Positions 35,662-45,013 of a stretch of 64,000 nucleotides of DNA are shown here, piece after piece. How positions within the stretch are numbered: the stretch's first letter is position 1; every line of letters begins with the position of its first letter. The DNA lies in the NCBI GenBank assembly GCA_965219305.1, contig OZ244725.1, positions 1,364,001 through 1,428,000 of the forward strand. Reading direction: 5' to 3'. The DNA comes from DATHTS01 sp965219305. Lineage in GTDB: Bacteria > Acidobacteriota > Blastocatellia > Pyrinomonadales > Pyrinomonadaceae. The position numbers and the translations under genes were made by a program. The notes beneath the pieces are model-generated. The model saw only the letters and a list, made by a program, of their open reading frames with translations. It made no database searches and was not told where the DNA came from.

Positions 35662-35747
35662 AATCAATTAAAAATTTCAAATTACGAATTACGAATCGAA
35701 AACCATTTCGTATTCATTCGTAATTCGTAATTTTTGATTCTTAATTT
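35662..35747. repeat. Word-like inverted repeat (ATTACGAATTACGAAT type)
   Basis: AAATTACGAATTACGAAT in the left arm (to 35696) pairs with ATTCGTAATTCGTAATTT in the right arm (from 35715), with further complementarity outside (AATCAATTAA/TTAATT). The right arm reaches the stop codon of the esterase gene. It can act as a terminator for the flanking minus-strand gene. Confidence 0.75.
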
Positions 35748-36483
35748 AACTGATAAACCTTCCCAGATAATAAGGCAGCATTTTGCGCCACCAAACCCAA
35801 TCGTGGGCAACGTCGTGTCCCCAGATTTCCAAAAGGTGCGGAATGGATTTGGAATGAAGAACGCCGGATAATTCGCGGCTTTTGTTCGGTGCTTCAAACG
35901 CGCCTTGTCCGGTGGCAATTACGATAGAATCGGCGTTTTGCAGACGCGGAAGATGATAATTGTCGCCTAAATTTTTCAGATACATCATCGGATTATTAAA
36001 GTAAACATTATCATTGTAAAAACCTTTGTCCAAGTAGCTGTAAATGTCGTAACTTCCGCTCATCGCAATCGTTCCGCGAAAATCGTCGGAATGTTTGAAA
36101 TATGTATTCGCCGCGAGAAATGCTCCCAAAGACGCGCCGGTTGTTAAAGGACGCGCGTCCGCACCGCATTCGTTGCGAATCAACGGCAGAACTTCTTCCA
36201 TTATGTAACGGTCATAGCGTGTCAACATCTCGACTTTAGATGCCGGTTCGGACTGACGATTCAAAAGACTGTATTTGTTGACGGAATTAATCGAATACGC
36301 GCGGATAAGTCCGTTTTCGATAAAATCCTTAATCGCGTCAACCAGATAAAAGCGTTCATATTCCAGATAATCTGCGGCGGCAGTCGGAAACATCAGCATC
36401 GGATAACCCGCGTGTCCGTAAGCCACGAGCGGCATTTCCATATTCAAATTGTGGCTAAACCACGATGTCGTATCACGTCTCAT
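35746..36483 (-). CDS. Putative esterase (alpha/beta hydrolase, COG4947-like)
   Basis: 245 residues from the ATG at 36483, with GGAG about 12 nt upstream (a TTG at 36501 is the alternative). The nucleophile elbow GASLGAF (about residue 120) and the C-terminal GHDVAHDWVWWRKMLPYYL with the catalytic His are clear; there is no signal peptide. The family is an uncharacterised esterase group related to esterase D. The substrate is unknown. It is a single gene bounded by hairpins. Confidence 0.8.
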   Translation of the reverse strand: MRRDTTSWFSHNLNMEMPLVAYGHAGYPMLMFPTAAADYLEYERFYLVDAIKDFIENGLIRAYSINSVNKYSLLNRQSEPASKVEMLTRYDRYIMEEVLPLIRNECGADARPLTTGASLGAFLAANTYFKHSDDFRGTIAMSGSYDIYSYLDKGFYNDNVYFNNPMMYLKNLGDNYHLPRLQNADSIVIATGQGAFEAPNKSRELSGVLHSKSIPHLLEIWGHDVAHDWVWWRKMLPYYLGRFIS

Positions 36484-36604
36484 TAAATTTTTTGGCTCCA
36501 ATAATTAAATGTTAAATATTAAAATTCGATTATGTGAGATTAAAAGAAAACCGATGCAACTGCAAGCGGATTAGAGAGAAAAAATTTCAGAAAAAACAAA
36601 AAAA

Positions 36605-36631
36605 AGGGAAACGGAATAATTCCGTTTCCCT
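36605..36631 (-). terminator. Intrinsic terminator of the M4 protease gene
   Basis: AGGGAAACGGAAT pairs with ATTCCGTTTCCCT around a very short loop, and on the minus strand it is followed by a long T-rich run (36591-36604). It lies 37 bp after the M4 protease stop. Confidence 0.9.
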
Positions 36632-36667
36632 GATCGAAAATTAATTCGACACAAAAATTTATTTAAT

Positions 36668-38791
36668 TTATTTCAATGAAACGTCGTCCACACGAAACGT
36701 TGTCGTAACCGAACTGTCGGTCGTCGTTCGGAATTGAATTCTAACGGTCTGCCCTTTATAAGCGGCTACGCTAAACGATTTTTGGGAATATGCCCCGGCA
36801 GTCGTCTTATTCAGATTGCTGTATGTCGCAAGCGTCGTCAGAAGCGTTCCCGAAGTATTGCGGACTTCGACGAACAATTTATCGTATTGAGTTGTCGTCG
36901 TCGTCTCAGATGAAGTCGTGTTAAGCCAGAAACTCAAAGTTCCGGTTGCATTGCTCGGAATCGTAACCGACTGATATGCTTGTCCAGCCGTATTATCATC
37001 AACGCCGAAATATTCATATCCCGTGCCGCCGTGCGGATAACTTCCCGGATTGACGTAGAAAACGCCTGTGCCGGACGCAACCCACGGCGATGCACTGCCT
37101 TCAAATCCGCCGTTGGCAAGAAGCTCGCCGCCGCCGCCCGGTGTTGCCGTCGGTGTCGGTGTCGGTGTTCCGCCCGTCGGGCAGCTTCCCACGCCGACCG
37201 CGCACCAGCCTTTTGCAACCGTAGTGTATTGCGAACTCGATGAACCGTAAAGATCGGTCGCCGCGTTCAACGTCGCCGTTCGCGCGCCGGAAAAGTTTGT
37301 GCCTGAAGTCATATAAGCCGTCAGAGCGCGATACCAGATTTTTTCCATCGCTGATGTTCCGACACCTGCAACTGCCACGCCGCTAACGCGATTCGTGCCG
37401 CCCGCCGCCATCAGATAATAGGCGTGATTTACGATGCTCGAATTCGTGTGAACGCCGCCGTTATCGCTTGATCCGGTGTAGCGCAAGCTGTAGTGATCGG
37501 GATCGCCGACCGCATTCGGATTGTCCATCCGGCGAAGCGCGTCACCCGCCGTGTTCGGCGTATATGCGTCTTCACCGATTTTCCAGGTGTTAGCCGAAAC
37601 AACGCCGCCGTCGGCGCGAAGTTCGACCATCGAACCCATAATGTCGGAAGTCGCTTCATTTAATGCGCCCGATTCATTTGAATAATTCAGACCGGCGGTT
37701 CTTTCCGTTACGCCGTGCGTCATTTCGTGACCGCAGATGTCAATCGTCGTCAAGGGTGTAAAAGTCGAACCGTCGCCGTCGCCGTAAGTCATATTAGTTC
37801 CGTTCCAGAAAGCGTTGTTATAACCGTTTCCGAAATGAACGCGCGAGACGAGCAGACTTGTTCCGCTGCTTGCGGCGGCTGTCGTCGAACCCGGACCGTA
37901 ATTGCCGTCAATGCCGTTACGACCGTGAACTGCTTGATAATAATCGAATGTTTTCGCCGCGCCGTAATGCGCGTCAACTCCGGCACGCTGCGCGGTCGTG
38001 TTCCAGACATCGTCCGTATCTGTATAGCGCGACTGCGTTCCGCCTGTTCCGGTCGTCGTGTTGCCCGTGTTATTCATATTGAAAGTTCCCTGTTTGCGGG
38101 TTAAATCTTCCATATAATATGTCGAACCGGAAACGCTCGTATTAATCGAAACCGTTCCGCTGTAAAGTGATGATCCCGAACCTGTCTGCAAATTGTCGTA
38201 TTGAAAAATCTTTTCGCCGGTTTGTGCGTCTATGAAAAAGACGGGCATTGACGGATTTTTCAGATTATTAGAATTATCAATCTGCACACGATATGCCAAA
38301 TGATCACGATCTTCAGCGCGAAAAATAAATAATCCTATCTTATTGTTTCCGTCGCCTAAATGAACTTTACCTTCAAACATTCCGATTGCCAGGTTGTAAG
38401 CCTCTTTCTCTGAAAAATTCGGCTCGGTGTTGACTGCAATATCTGTTTTTAATTCATCGGTAATTGTAGAAAGCGAACCGTCTTGATTCAAGTGAACGAT
38501 GGCTTCACCTTCCCAAACCGGAATGTTATTTACTGTTTGTTGGACGCGTGTGTGCGCCATTGAAAGACCGTCAATTTCGACCTTTTCAACCTTAAAATCG
38601 CTTGCATTTCCGATGCCGCGACTCAGTGCCTGTGACTGCAAATATTCAAGACTGATCTGTTTAGCTTTTTCAAGTTCATCTTGTTTGCCCGCACCGAAAA
38701 CTTTCTTTTCGGCAAATGTCGTTTTAAAAACGAAAACTAATGGAAGTAATGCGACTAGGAATGTCGCGGTAATCGTCAAAATTTTTTTCAC
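36668..38791 (-). CDS. Secreted thermolysin-like metalloprotease (M4) with C-terminal beta domain
   Basis: 707 residues with a GTG start and GGAG 8 nt upstream. Order: signal peptide (1-28); FTP and PepSY propeptide (about 35-190), which keeps the enzyme inactive; an M4 catalytic domain with H355-E-M-T-H359 and the third zinc ligand Glu in NEATSD about 20 residues on; a SxxNHAYYL-type C-terminal M4 helix bundle; a TPTPTPTATP linker (about 527-540); and a jelly-roll carbohydrate- or protein-binding-like domain (NGGFEGSASPW...). It degrades extracellular protein. The Pro/Thr linker is typical of secreted multidomain enzymes. Confidence 0.93.
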   Translation of the reverse strand: MKKILTITATFLVALLPLVFVFKTTFAEKKVFGAGKQDELEKAKQISLEYLQSQALSRGIGNASDFKVEKVEIDGLSMAHTRVQQTVNNIPVWEGEAIVHLNQDGSLSTITDELKTDIAVNTEPNFSEKEAYNLAIGMFEGKVHLGDGNNKIGLFIFRAEDRDHLAYRVQIDNSNNLKNPSMPVFFIDAQTGEKIFQYDNLQTGSGSSLYSGTVSINTSVSGSTYYMEDLTRKQGTFNMNNTGNTTTGTGGTQSRYTDTDDVWNTTAQRAGVDAHYGAAKTFDYYQAVHGRNGIDGNYGPGSTTAAASSGTSLLVSRVHFGNGYNNAFWNGTNMTYGDGDGSTFTPLTTIDICGHEMTHGVTERTAGLNYSNESGALNEATSDIMGSMVELRADGGVVSANTWKIGEDAYTPNTAGDALRRMDNPNAVGDPDHYSLRYTGSSDNGGVHTNSSIVNHAYYLMAAGGTNRVSGVAVAGVGTSAMEKIWYRALTAYMTSGTNFSGARTATLNAATDLYGSSSSQYTTVAKGWCAVGVGSCPTGGTPTPTPTATPGGGGELLANGGFEGSASPWVASGTGVFYVNPGSYPHGGTGYEYFGVDDNTAGQAYQSVTIPSNATGTLSFWLNTTSSETTTTTQYDKLFVEVRNTSGTLLTTLATYSNLNKTTAGAYSQKSFSVAAYKGQTVRIQFRTTTDSSVTTTFRVDDVSLK

Positions 38792-39699
38792 ACTGTTATC
38801 TCCAAAAAAGTTAAAATATGCTGATAATTTTTATCAAGCCGATATGTATAAATATGCCGATACGCGGACACAGAAATCCCGTATTGGGTAGAAAAATATA
38901 TGCACTTTTTTTTGGCTAATTTAGTAAAAGAACAGTTAAAATTTCTTGCAAAATTTTATGAAAGCAGAGAGGAGTTTATCACGATATTTTACAATGTCAA
39001 ACTTAAAAGTCTATGTTTAAAACTTTTTTTACCTGAATTTTTTAGTTTGAATTTTTATCTTTTTTTCTCAAAGTTTTTTTGGGAACTTATTTTGTATATA
39101 AAACCGACCACTTCGTGATTAAATCCTTTTGGAATTAAACTTTTTGTCCAAAAATTTTGAACGATAATCTAATTGCAGTAAGTCCCGCACCGTCTGATCC
39201 GAAATCGAAACGAGATTTATTTGTCTCAGGTTCATCTTTGCACCGACGGCAAGCCAAGTCTTTAAATTCATCGCGCCCGTCGGTTGAAGTTTTTGCTTTT
39301 GTGAAATTCCGTCAACGCGTTTTTGTTTCCGCATCAAATAAAGTCGAAGATAAGATTATTGTTGAAGTTTGCGGACTCGAATTGAGAAATATTTTTATGA
39401 TTTTAACGGCGGGATGATTATTTCCTTTTCGGAACACATACGCCCCTGCGTGTAAAGAGTTTGTTTTCATAGTAAATTCAAGTATGTGCTTCATCAAAAC
39501 ACTAGTCAAAAAATTTTCAAATCTCGCGAAAAATATTTTTTTACGTTAAACAATGAAAAACCTCTTGAAGATTTTGTCCAAGATGTGCTAATTTAAAGAA
39601 CAGCGAATTTGCTGCTAATCCTTTCACGGCAAATTGCCAACAACTTGATTACACGATAAACTTTCCATTTAATCCAAAACCGAGAAGAGAATAACCAAA
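38792..39699. other. 908-bp gap without a convincing gene
   Basis: 38792-39118 is strongly AT-rich; it should hold the M4 protease promoter but no clear boxes stand out. 39119-39509 has overlapping short ORFs on both strands. On the minus strand, two ORFs in different frames (39312-39509 and 39119-39337) read as one protein-like sequence (ILSSTLFDAET..., then NLKTWLAVGAKMNLRQINLVSISDQTVRDLL). This could be a decayed or frameshifted gene. 39510-39699 looks like the promoter region of the Roadblock gene. I cannot assign any of these with confidence. Confidence 0.35.
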
Positions 39700-40182
39700 A
39701 TGGCAGAATCGCCCTTTAGTATTGACGAACATCAATTTCATAAAATTAAAAATATTCTTGCACGTTTGTGCGTCGAATGTGCTGCCCGTGTAGTTTTTCT
39801 AGTTGACCGTGACGGTCAGCCGATTGCGTTTCACGGCGACATCGGCGATATGGACACGACGAGTTTTTCGTCGCTTGCAGCTGGAAATGTCGCAGCAACA
39901 AGCAGTATGGCAAAATTGATCGGCGAAGATGTTTTCCCGTCCGTCGTTCACGAGGGCGAGCGAGAAAGCATTTTTATCAGCGTCATCGGAAGAAGTCTTC
40001 TGGTCGTGGTTTTTGATGAACGCTCGACGCTCGGTTTAGTAAAACTCAGAACAAAACGCGCCAGCCACGAAGTTGCAAATCTTCTGGACGAAATGGCAAA
40101 AACTTCCGCCAACCCGACATTTGAACAAAGTCAGTTCTTCGCCGAAATCACCGACGATGATATTGACAGCCTTTTCAGTTAG
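39700..40182 (+). CDS. Roadblock/LC7 domain protein (MglB-like)
   Basis: A 160-residue cytoplasmic protein with the Roadblock/LC7 fold (about 10-125): ARVVFLVDRDGQPIAFHGD, SSLAAGNVAATSSMAKLIGE, SIFISVIGRSLLVVVFDERSTLG. MglB-type Roadblock dimers act as GAPs for MglA GTPases. The next gene is MglA-like, 47 bp downstream, so the pair is inferred to be a polarity or motility switch. The stop codon lies inside a hairpin repeat. Confidence 0.9.
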   Translation: MAESPFSIDEHQFHKIKNILARLCVECAARVVFLVDRDGQPIAFHGDIGDMDTTSFSSLAAGNVAATSSMAKLIGEDVFPSVVHEGERESIFISVIGRSLLVVVFDERSTLGLVKLRTKRASHEVANLLDEMAKTSANPTFEQSQFFAEITDDDIDSLFS

Positions 40183-40217
40183 CAGTTATCAGTCAACAGA
40201 TTGATAACTGCTAACTG
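40176..40217. repeat. Hairpin of CAGTTAGCAGTTATCA words between the Roadblock and MglA genes
   Basis: CAGTTAGCAGTTATCA (40176-40191) pairs exactly with TGATAACTGCTAACTG (40202-40217) around a 10-nt loop, and one more CTAACTG word follows. It overlaps the stop codon of the upstream gene and ends 12 nt before the MglA ATG, so it may set the ratio of the two products. Confidence 0.8.
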
Positions 40218-40229
40218 CTAACTGAAATT

Positions 40230-40814
40230 ATGACTTTTATAAATTACGCTTCCCGTGAGATTAATTGCAAAATAGTTTATTACGGTCCCGGACTCGGCGG
40301 CAAAACGACGAATCTGCAATACATCTACGATTCGACCGCGCCGCAGGCTAAAGGAAAACTCATCAGTCTGGCGACCGAAACAGACCGCACGCTGTTTTTC
40401 GATTTTATGCCGCTCGAACTCGGCACGGTGCGCGGTTTTAAGACGCGCTTTCACCTTTACACCGTTCCCGGACAGGTTTATTACGACGCATCGCGCAAAT
40501 TGATCTTAAAAGGCGTTGACGGCGTTGTTTTCGTCGCCGATTCGCAGGAAGAAAGAATGGACGCGAATATCGAAGCTCTTTATAATTTAGAAGAAAATCT
40601 GGAAACACAAGGCTACAATCTGAAGGAAGTGCCGTATGTGCTGCAGTTAAACAAGCGCGATCTGCCGAACGTTATCTCGACCGAAGAACTTTCCGGCGAA
40701 CTCCAACGCAAAAACGAGCCGGTCTTTGAAGCCGTCGCCGCGCAAGGTGTCGGTGTTTTCGACACGCTCAAAGCTGTCGCCAAGCAGGTTTTAACGGAAC
40801 TCAGAAAAGGCTAG
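40230..40814 (+). CDS. mglA: MglA-like small Ras-family GTPase
   Basis: A 194-residue GTPase. G1/P-loop: YYGPGLGGKTTNL (about 18-30). The switch region TLFFDFMPL and VPGQVYY (with Gln in place of the usual DxxG) follow, and LNKRDLPN is the G4 NKxD. The altered G3 (TVPGQ) is typical of MglA, which sets leading-cell-pole identity and controls gliding or pili in Myxococcus. Here it pairs with a Roadblock protein. No pil or gliding genes are nearby. Confidence 0.93.
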   Translation: MTFINYASREINCKIVYYGPGLGGKTTNLQYIYDSTAPQAKGKLISLATETDRTLFFDFMPLELGTVRGFKTRFHLYTVPGQVYYDASRKLILKGVDGVVFVADSQEERMDANIEALYNLEENLETQGYNLKEVPYVLQLNKRDLPNVISTEELSGELQRKNEPVFEAVAAQGVGVFDTLKAVAKQVLTELRKG

Positions 40815-40823
40815 AAAAGTTAA

Positions 40824-40884
40824 AATTTAAAAAGGCAAAAGTAATAAATCAATCTTTACTTTTGCCTTTCGCCTTTTTAAATTT
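40824..40884. terminator. Bidirectional terminator hairpin
   Basis: AAATTTAAAAAGGC pairs with GCCTTTTTAAATTT and, nested inside, GGCAAAAGTAA pairs with TTACTTTTGCC. It lies between the convergent mglA and fasciclin genes. Confidence 0.82.
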
Positions 40885-40893
40885 GCCTTAGAT

Positions 40894-41577
40894 TTACTTC
40901 GGCATTAAAACCGAATCAATAACGTGAATTACGCCGTTCGATTGCATAACATCGGGAATTGTAACAGTCGCTTTTCCGCCTTTTGCGTCGGTTAAAACAA
41001 CTTTGTCGCCGTCCATCGAAGCGGTTAAATTTTCACCGTTGACGGTTTTAATGGTCGCTTTTCCGTTGCTGTCTTTGATCATTTTGGCGATCGAAGCCGC
41101 ATCTTGTTTTCCGGCTACGACGTGATATTTCAAAATTGCCGCCAATTTATCTTTGTTTTCCGGCTTCATCAAACTATCGAGCGCGGCTTTCGGAACTTTG
41201 TCAAAAGCTTCATTGGTCGGCGCAAAAACCGTGAACGGTCCGTCACCTTTTAATGTTTCAACCAATCCGGCAGCTTTAACAGCTGAAACCAATGTCGTAT
41301 GATCTTCCGAATTCGACGCATTTTCGATGATGTCTTTATTCGCCATCATCGGCGCGCCGCCCACCATCGGATTTTCACCTTTCGACATACTGTTGTCGTT
41401 CGACATCATATTTGAATTCATCGTGTTTGAATTCATCATATTTGAATTCATTGTATTTGAATTCATCATATTTGAATTCATTTTCGTATTTGCAGTATTT
41501 GTCGCCGCTGGTTCACAAGCCATCAATAAACTTAATGCCGCTATTGCAAATATTGCTGTAAAAATTGTCTTTCTCAT
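40894..41577 (-). CDS. Fasciclin-domain lipoprotein with Met-Asn-Ser repeats
   Basis: 227 residues from the ATG at 41577 (GAGAGGA upstream; a TTG at 41610 is spurious). Lipobox SLLMAC near residue 21. A linker made of five 5-residue repeats (MNSNM/MNSNT) leads to a FAS1 domain (about 80-227: LVSAVKAAGLVETLKGDGPFTVFAPTNEAFDKVP ... VIHVIDSVLMPK). FAS1 domains mediate adhesion. It is probably a surface or periplasmic adhesin-like lipoprotein. Confidence 0.92.
   Translation of the reverse strand: MRKTIFTAIFAIAALSLLMACEPAATNTANTKMNSNMMNSNTMNSNMMNSNTMNSNMMSNDNSMSKGENPMVGGAPMMANKDIIENASNSEDHTTLVSAVKAAGLVETLKGDGPFTVFAPTNEAFDKVPKAALDSLMKPENKDKLAAILKYHVVAGKQDAASIAKMIKDSNGKATIKTVNGENLTASMDGDKVVLTDAKGGKATVTIPDVMQSNGVIHVIDSVLMPK
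41407..41481 (-). repeat. Five 15-bp tandem repeats inside the fasciclin gene
   Basis: Five units of 15 bp, each holding GAATTC (at 41414, 41429, 41444, 41459 and 41474, exactly 15 apart), encode alternating MNSNM and MNSNT. Being a multiple of three, copy-number changes would lengthen or shorten the linker without shifting the frame. Confidence 0.92.
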
Positions 41578-41724
41578 AATTTCTGTCCTCTCTTTTTTAA
41601 TTCCAAACAAAAAAAATTTGCTTCGTGCAAATTTTCAATTCGTCGGATTATATTATAGTTTTCGCTTATTTCAGCCGATTGGATTCAAATTCAAAAACTC
41701 AAACACAAACAAATCTTCATAAAC

Positions 41725-41763
41725 AAAAGCCTGTCAAGCATTTACAAATGATTGACAGGCTTT
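41725..41763 (-). terminator. Intrinsic terminator of the tRNA-Val/tRNA-Asp unit
   Basis: AAAGCCTGTCAA and TTGACAGGCTTT form a 12-bp stem 8 bp after the tRNA-Asp 3' end on the minus strand, followed by TTTTG. Confidence 0.85.
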
Positions 41764-41768
41764 GAAAA

Positions 41769-41852
<84 letters not shown>

Positions 41853-41928
41853 GGGATTCAGGATTTGGGATTCAGGATTTGGGATTTATAAAAATCCGCA
41901 ATCCAAAATCGTAAATCCGAAATCGGTT

Positions 41929-42004
41929 TGGTGGGCATAGAAGGACTCGAACCTCCAACTTCCTCCTTGTAAGGGAGGCTGTCTACCAATTGACGTATAT
42001 GCCC
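41929..42004 (-). tRNA. tRNA-Val (anticodon TAC)
   Basis: 76 nt with CCA encoded. Acceptor GGGCATA/TATGCCC, discriminator A, anticodon stem CCTCC/GGAGG with loop CTTACAA giving TAC, and T-loop TTCGAGT. Confidence 0.93.
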
Positions 42005-42071
42005 GAAATTCTTCTGGAAAAATGTCAAATGAAAGACATTTTTTAACCCACGCTGATTTTTCAAAAAAACA

Positions 42072-42093
42072 CGCTCAAAATTATTTTTGAGCG
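42072..42093 (-). terminator. Intrinsic terminator of topA
   Basis: CGCTCAAAA pairs with TTTTGAGCG around a 4-nt loop, and on the minus strand a T-run (complement of 42063-42069) follows. It lies between the topA stop and tRNA-Val. Confidence 0.8.
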
Positions 42094-42166
42094 AATTGCA
42101 ATGCTACGAAAAAACCGTTTCACTTGTCAAGTTAAACAAACAAATTTCGCAGCACTTTCCGAAAAA

Positions 42167-44701
42167 TTATTTCGCCGCTTCTTTTTGCTTCGTTTCGCTT
42201 CCCATAATCGGCGACGGTTCATCTATGCTTTCTTTGTATTCGCAGTTGTTGCAATACTCGAACAAACCTTCTTTTTTCGTGCTTTTTTCCAATAAATACG
42301 GCGCGTTACATTTCGGACAGTTTTTTTCTACAGGTTTGTCCCAGAAAACGAAGTCGCATTTCGGATATTCCGTGCAGCCGTAAAACGCTTTTCCGCGACG
42401 GGTTTTCTTAACGGCAATTTCGCCTTTACAACCCGGTTTCGGACAAGCGATGCCGAGCGTTTCGCGTTTGACGTAATCGCATTTCGGATAATTTGAACAC
42501 GAAATAAATTCGCCGAAACGTCCCTGACGTTTGACGAGTTTCGCGCCGTCTTTCGGACATTCTTCGTCCAATTCGACGGGTGGTGCAACCTGCGTCGTCT
42601 CGCCGCTTTTCTTATCAATTTTGCGGATGTTCTTACATTCTGGATAACCCGTGCAGCCGTAAAATGCGCCGAATCTGCCGCGTTTTAACGCCATATCTTT
42701 TCCGCAAAGTTCACATTCGGGAATTTCTTCCGGCTCTTTCGCGGAACCGTCGGCATTGGTTTCGTCGGGATCGGATTTTTTGACGATTTCCCGCGTCGTT
42801 TTACATTCGGGATAATTCGAGCAAGCCAAAAACTGCCCGTAACGCCCGAATTTTATGACCATTCCTGCGCCGCACGTTTCGCATATTTCGTCCGTCGGAA
42901 TTGCTTGTTTTTTCTTGTCTTTGAGATTTTCTTCGGCGGATTTGAGTTTTACTTTGAACTTATCGTAAAAATCCGTCATCGCCTTGCGCCAATTAACTTT
43001 TCCTTCTTCGATGTTGTCGAGTTCTTCTTCCATTTTCGCCGTGTAAGCGAAATCGAAAATCTCGTCAAAACCTTCGACAAGCAGATCATTGACCGTCATT
43101 CCCAAACCGGTCGGATGAAAACGTCCTTCGATTCTTTCGACATACTCACGACTCTGAATCGTCGTCATAATCGCCGCATACGTCGAAGGTCTGCCGATGC
43201 CTTTTTCTTCCAACGCTTTAACCAAAGTCGCTTCCGAATAACGCGGCGGCGGTTCGGTAAAATGCTGATTCGGCGTAATCGAATTCAATTTCAAGTTATC
43301 GCCTTCTTCAACCGCCGGAAGCGTCAATTCCGCATCGTCATCATCGTCGCCATCAGACGGTTTTTCGTCGCGTCCTTCCTGATAAACTTTCAAAAATCCG
43401 TCGAATTTCTGAATCGAACCCGTCGCACGAAATGTAAAACGTCCGGCTTTAATATCAATCGTCGTCTGATCGAAGAGCGCGGGCATCATCTGCGACGCGA
43501 CGAATCTCTGCCAGATCAACGTGTAAAGTTTCAGTTCGTCCGGCGTTAAATAAGACTTTAAACTCTCCGGCGTGCGGTTAACGTCCGTCGGGCGAATCGC
43601 TTCGTGAGCGTCCTGCGAACCTTTTTTACCTTTGTAAAAATTCGGTTTTCCGGGCAGATAATTATCGCCGTAACTTTCGCCGATAAATCCGCGTGCGTTC
43701 GCTAAAGCATCGTCTGAAACGCGAGTCGAATCCGAGCGCATATAAGTAATCAGACCGACCGCGCCTTCTTTGCCGAGGTCTTTTCCCTCGTAAAGTTTCT
43801 GCGCGACGCTCATCGTCTTTTTCACGGGAAAACTAAGTTTTCTTGATGCTTCCTGCTGTAATTTCGAAGTGATAAAAGGCGGTGTCGGATTTCGTTTGCG
43901 TTCTTTTTTCGTCACCGTCTCAACGATAAATTTTTCTTTTTCCGCTTCTTCGACGATTGATTTCGCCTGTTTTTCTTCTTTTATGTGAATCTCGTTTTTC
44001 TTCACATCTTCGTCAAACTTCCCTGTTTTAACGGTCAACTTGTCCACTTTATAAAGCCTTGAATCAAACGCCGGCGGCAATTTCGCTGAAAGATTGGCAA
44101 AAATTGACCAGTATTCGGTTTTTATAAACGCTTCGATTTCGCGCTCACGTTCGACGACAAGACGAACCGCGACAGTCTGAACACGTCCTGCCGACAAACG
44201 TCCGCCGATGTTTTTCCACAAAAGCGGCGAAACTTTATAACCGACGAGACGGTCTAAAACGCGCCGCGCTTGCTGTGCATCAACTAAATTCTGATCAATT
44301 TCCTTCGGCTCTTTAAACGCATCCAAAATCGCTTTTTTCGTGATTTCGTTAAACATTACGCGGTAAAAAGGTTTCTTCGGACGTTTCGGAACGATCTCTT
44401 CCGCCAAATGTTGACAGATCGCTTCGCCTTCACGGTCAGGGTCAGCGGCGAGATAGATCGCTTCGGAATTTTTCGCCGCTTTTTTAAGTTCCGAAACGGT
44501 TTTCTTATTATTACGCTTCTTTTTGTCGGGAATTACTTCATACGTCGGCTCGAAATTATTCTCGACATCAACGCCGAGGTCTTTCGTCGGCAAATCTTTG
44601 ATATGCCCGATCGAAGCCAGAACAAGATAATCGTCCCCTAAATATTTATTGATTGTTTTCGCCTTTGCGGGCGATTCTACTATAACTAAATTTTTTGCCA
44701 T
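42167..44701 (-). CDS. topA: DNA topoisomerase I
   Basis: 844 residues from the ATG at 44701 (MAKNLVIVESPAKA, the usual TopA opening; a longer start is unsupported). TOPRIM domain about 1-130 with DPDREGE; catalytic Tyr in GLITYMRSDSTR (about residue 325). Five C4 zinc-ribbon modules fill the last 220 residues (from CETCGAGM onward, each with CSNYPxC- or CTxYPxC-type ends), more than in many TopA proteins. It relaxes negative supercoils by cutting one strand. A Glu/Asp-rich loop lies near 455-475. Confidence 0.96.
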   Translation of the reverse strand: MAKNLVIVESPAKAKTINKYLGDDYLVLASIGHIKDLPTKDLGVDVENNFEPTYEVIPDKKKRNNKKTVSELKKAAKNSEAIYLAADPDREGEAICQHLAEEIVPKRPKKPFYRVMFNEITKKAILDAFKEPKEIDQNLVDAQQARRVLDRLVGYKVSPLLWKNIGGRLSAGRVQTVAVRLVVEREREIEAFIKTEYWSIFANLSAKLPPAFDSRLYKVDKLTVKTGKFDEDVKKNEIHIKEEKQAKSIVEEAEKEKFIVETVTKKERKRNPTPPFITSKLQQEASRKLSFPVKKTMSVAQKLYEGKDLGKEGAVGLITYMRSDSTRVSDDALANARGFIGESYGDNYLPGKPNFYKGKKGSQDAHEAIRPTDVNRTPESLKSYLTPDELKLYTLIWQRFVASQMMPALFDQTTIDIKAGRFTFRATGSIQKFDGFLKVYQEGRDEKPSDGDDDDDAELTLPAVEEGDNLKLNSITPNQHFTEPPPRYSEATLVKALEEKGIGRPSTYAAIMTTIQSREYVERIEGRFHPTGLGMTVNDLLVEGFDEIFDFAYTAKMEEELDNIEEGKVNWRKAMTDFYDKFKVKLKSAEENLKDKKKQAIPTDEICETCGAGMVIKFGRYGQFLACSNYPECKTTREIVKKSDPDETNADGSAKEPEEIPECELCGKDMALKRGRFGAFYGCTGYPECKNIRKIDKKSGETTQVAPPVELDEECPKDGAKLVKRQGRFGEFISCSNYPKCDYVKRETLGIACPKPGCKGEIAVKKTRRGKAFYGCTEYPKCDFVFWDKPVEKNCPKCNAPYLLEKSTKKEGLFEYCNNCEYKESIDEPSPIMGSETKQKEAAK

Positions 44702-45013
44702 TCTGTTAAATTTTATATTTGAGTGCAACTGGTAAATTCACGTTTGCCGGTTATCAATCTGAAAAATCACGCCGGAAAATTTACCGGACTGCCGACATAC
44801 TGACTTCTATCACCTGCCGTCGCGTCGTGTCAAATCTTTTTTTTACTTACGCCGCAAACCGCAAATTTTTAAATCGCGCACTTTTCACGGATGAGATTGC
44901 CGAACGCGCCGTTGTCCATTTGTCTCCCGGCAGATGATTCAGACATTTGCACAAATCCAATTTAAGAATTTATAAAAAAGTAAAATATTTTAGGGAAATT
45001 TATTTTTTTGCGG
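44702..45013. other. 312-bp gap between topA and ctaA
   Basis: No convincing gene; the possible plus-strand frames lack normal codon use and ribosome sites. It contains GGTAAATT (44730-44737) and AATTTACC (44778-44785) as a loose inverted repeat, and should hold the topA promoter. Confidence 0.5.

Noticed and set aside
38900..39118. Plus-strand 72-residue Phe/Leu-rich ORF
   Set aside because: It arises from AT-rich sequence without a ribosome site or normal codon use.
41395..41485. Possible CRISPR-like array
   Set aside because: The units are contiguous 15-bp repeats without spacers and encode a regular peptide in a lipoprotein.
42905..43549. Long plus-strand ORF opposite topA
   Set aside because: It is Arg/Phe-rich antisense sequence of a clear topA coding region; no ribosome site.
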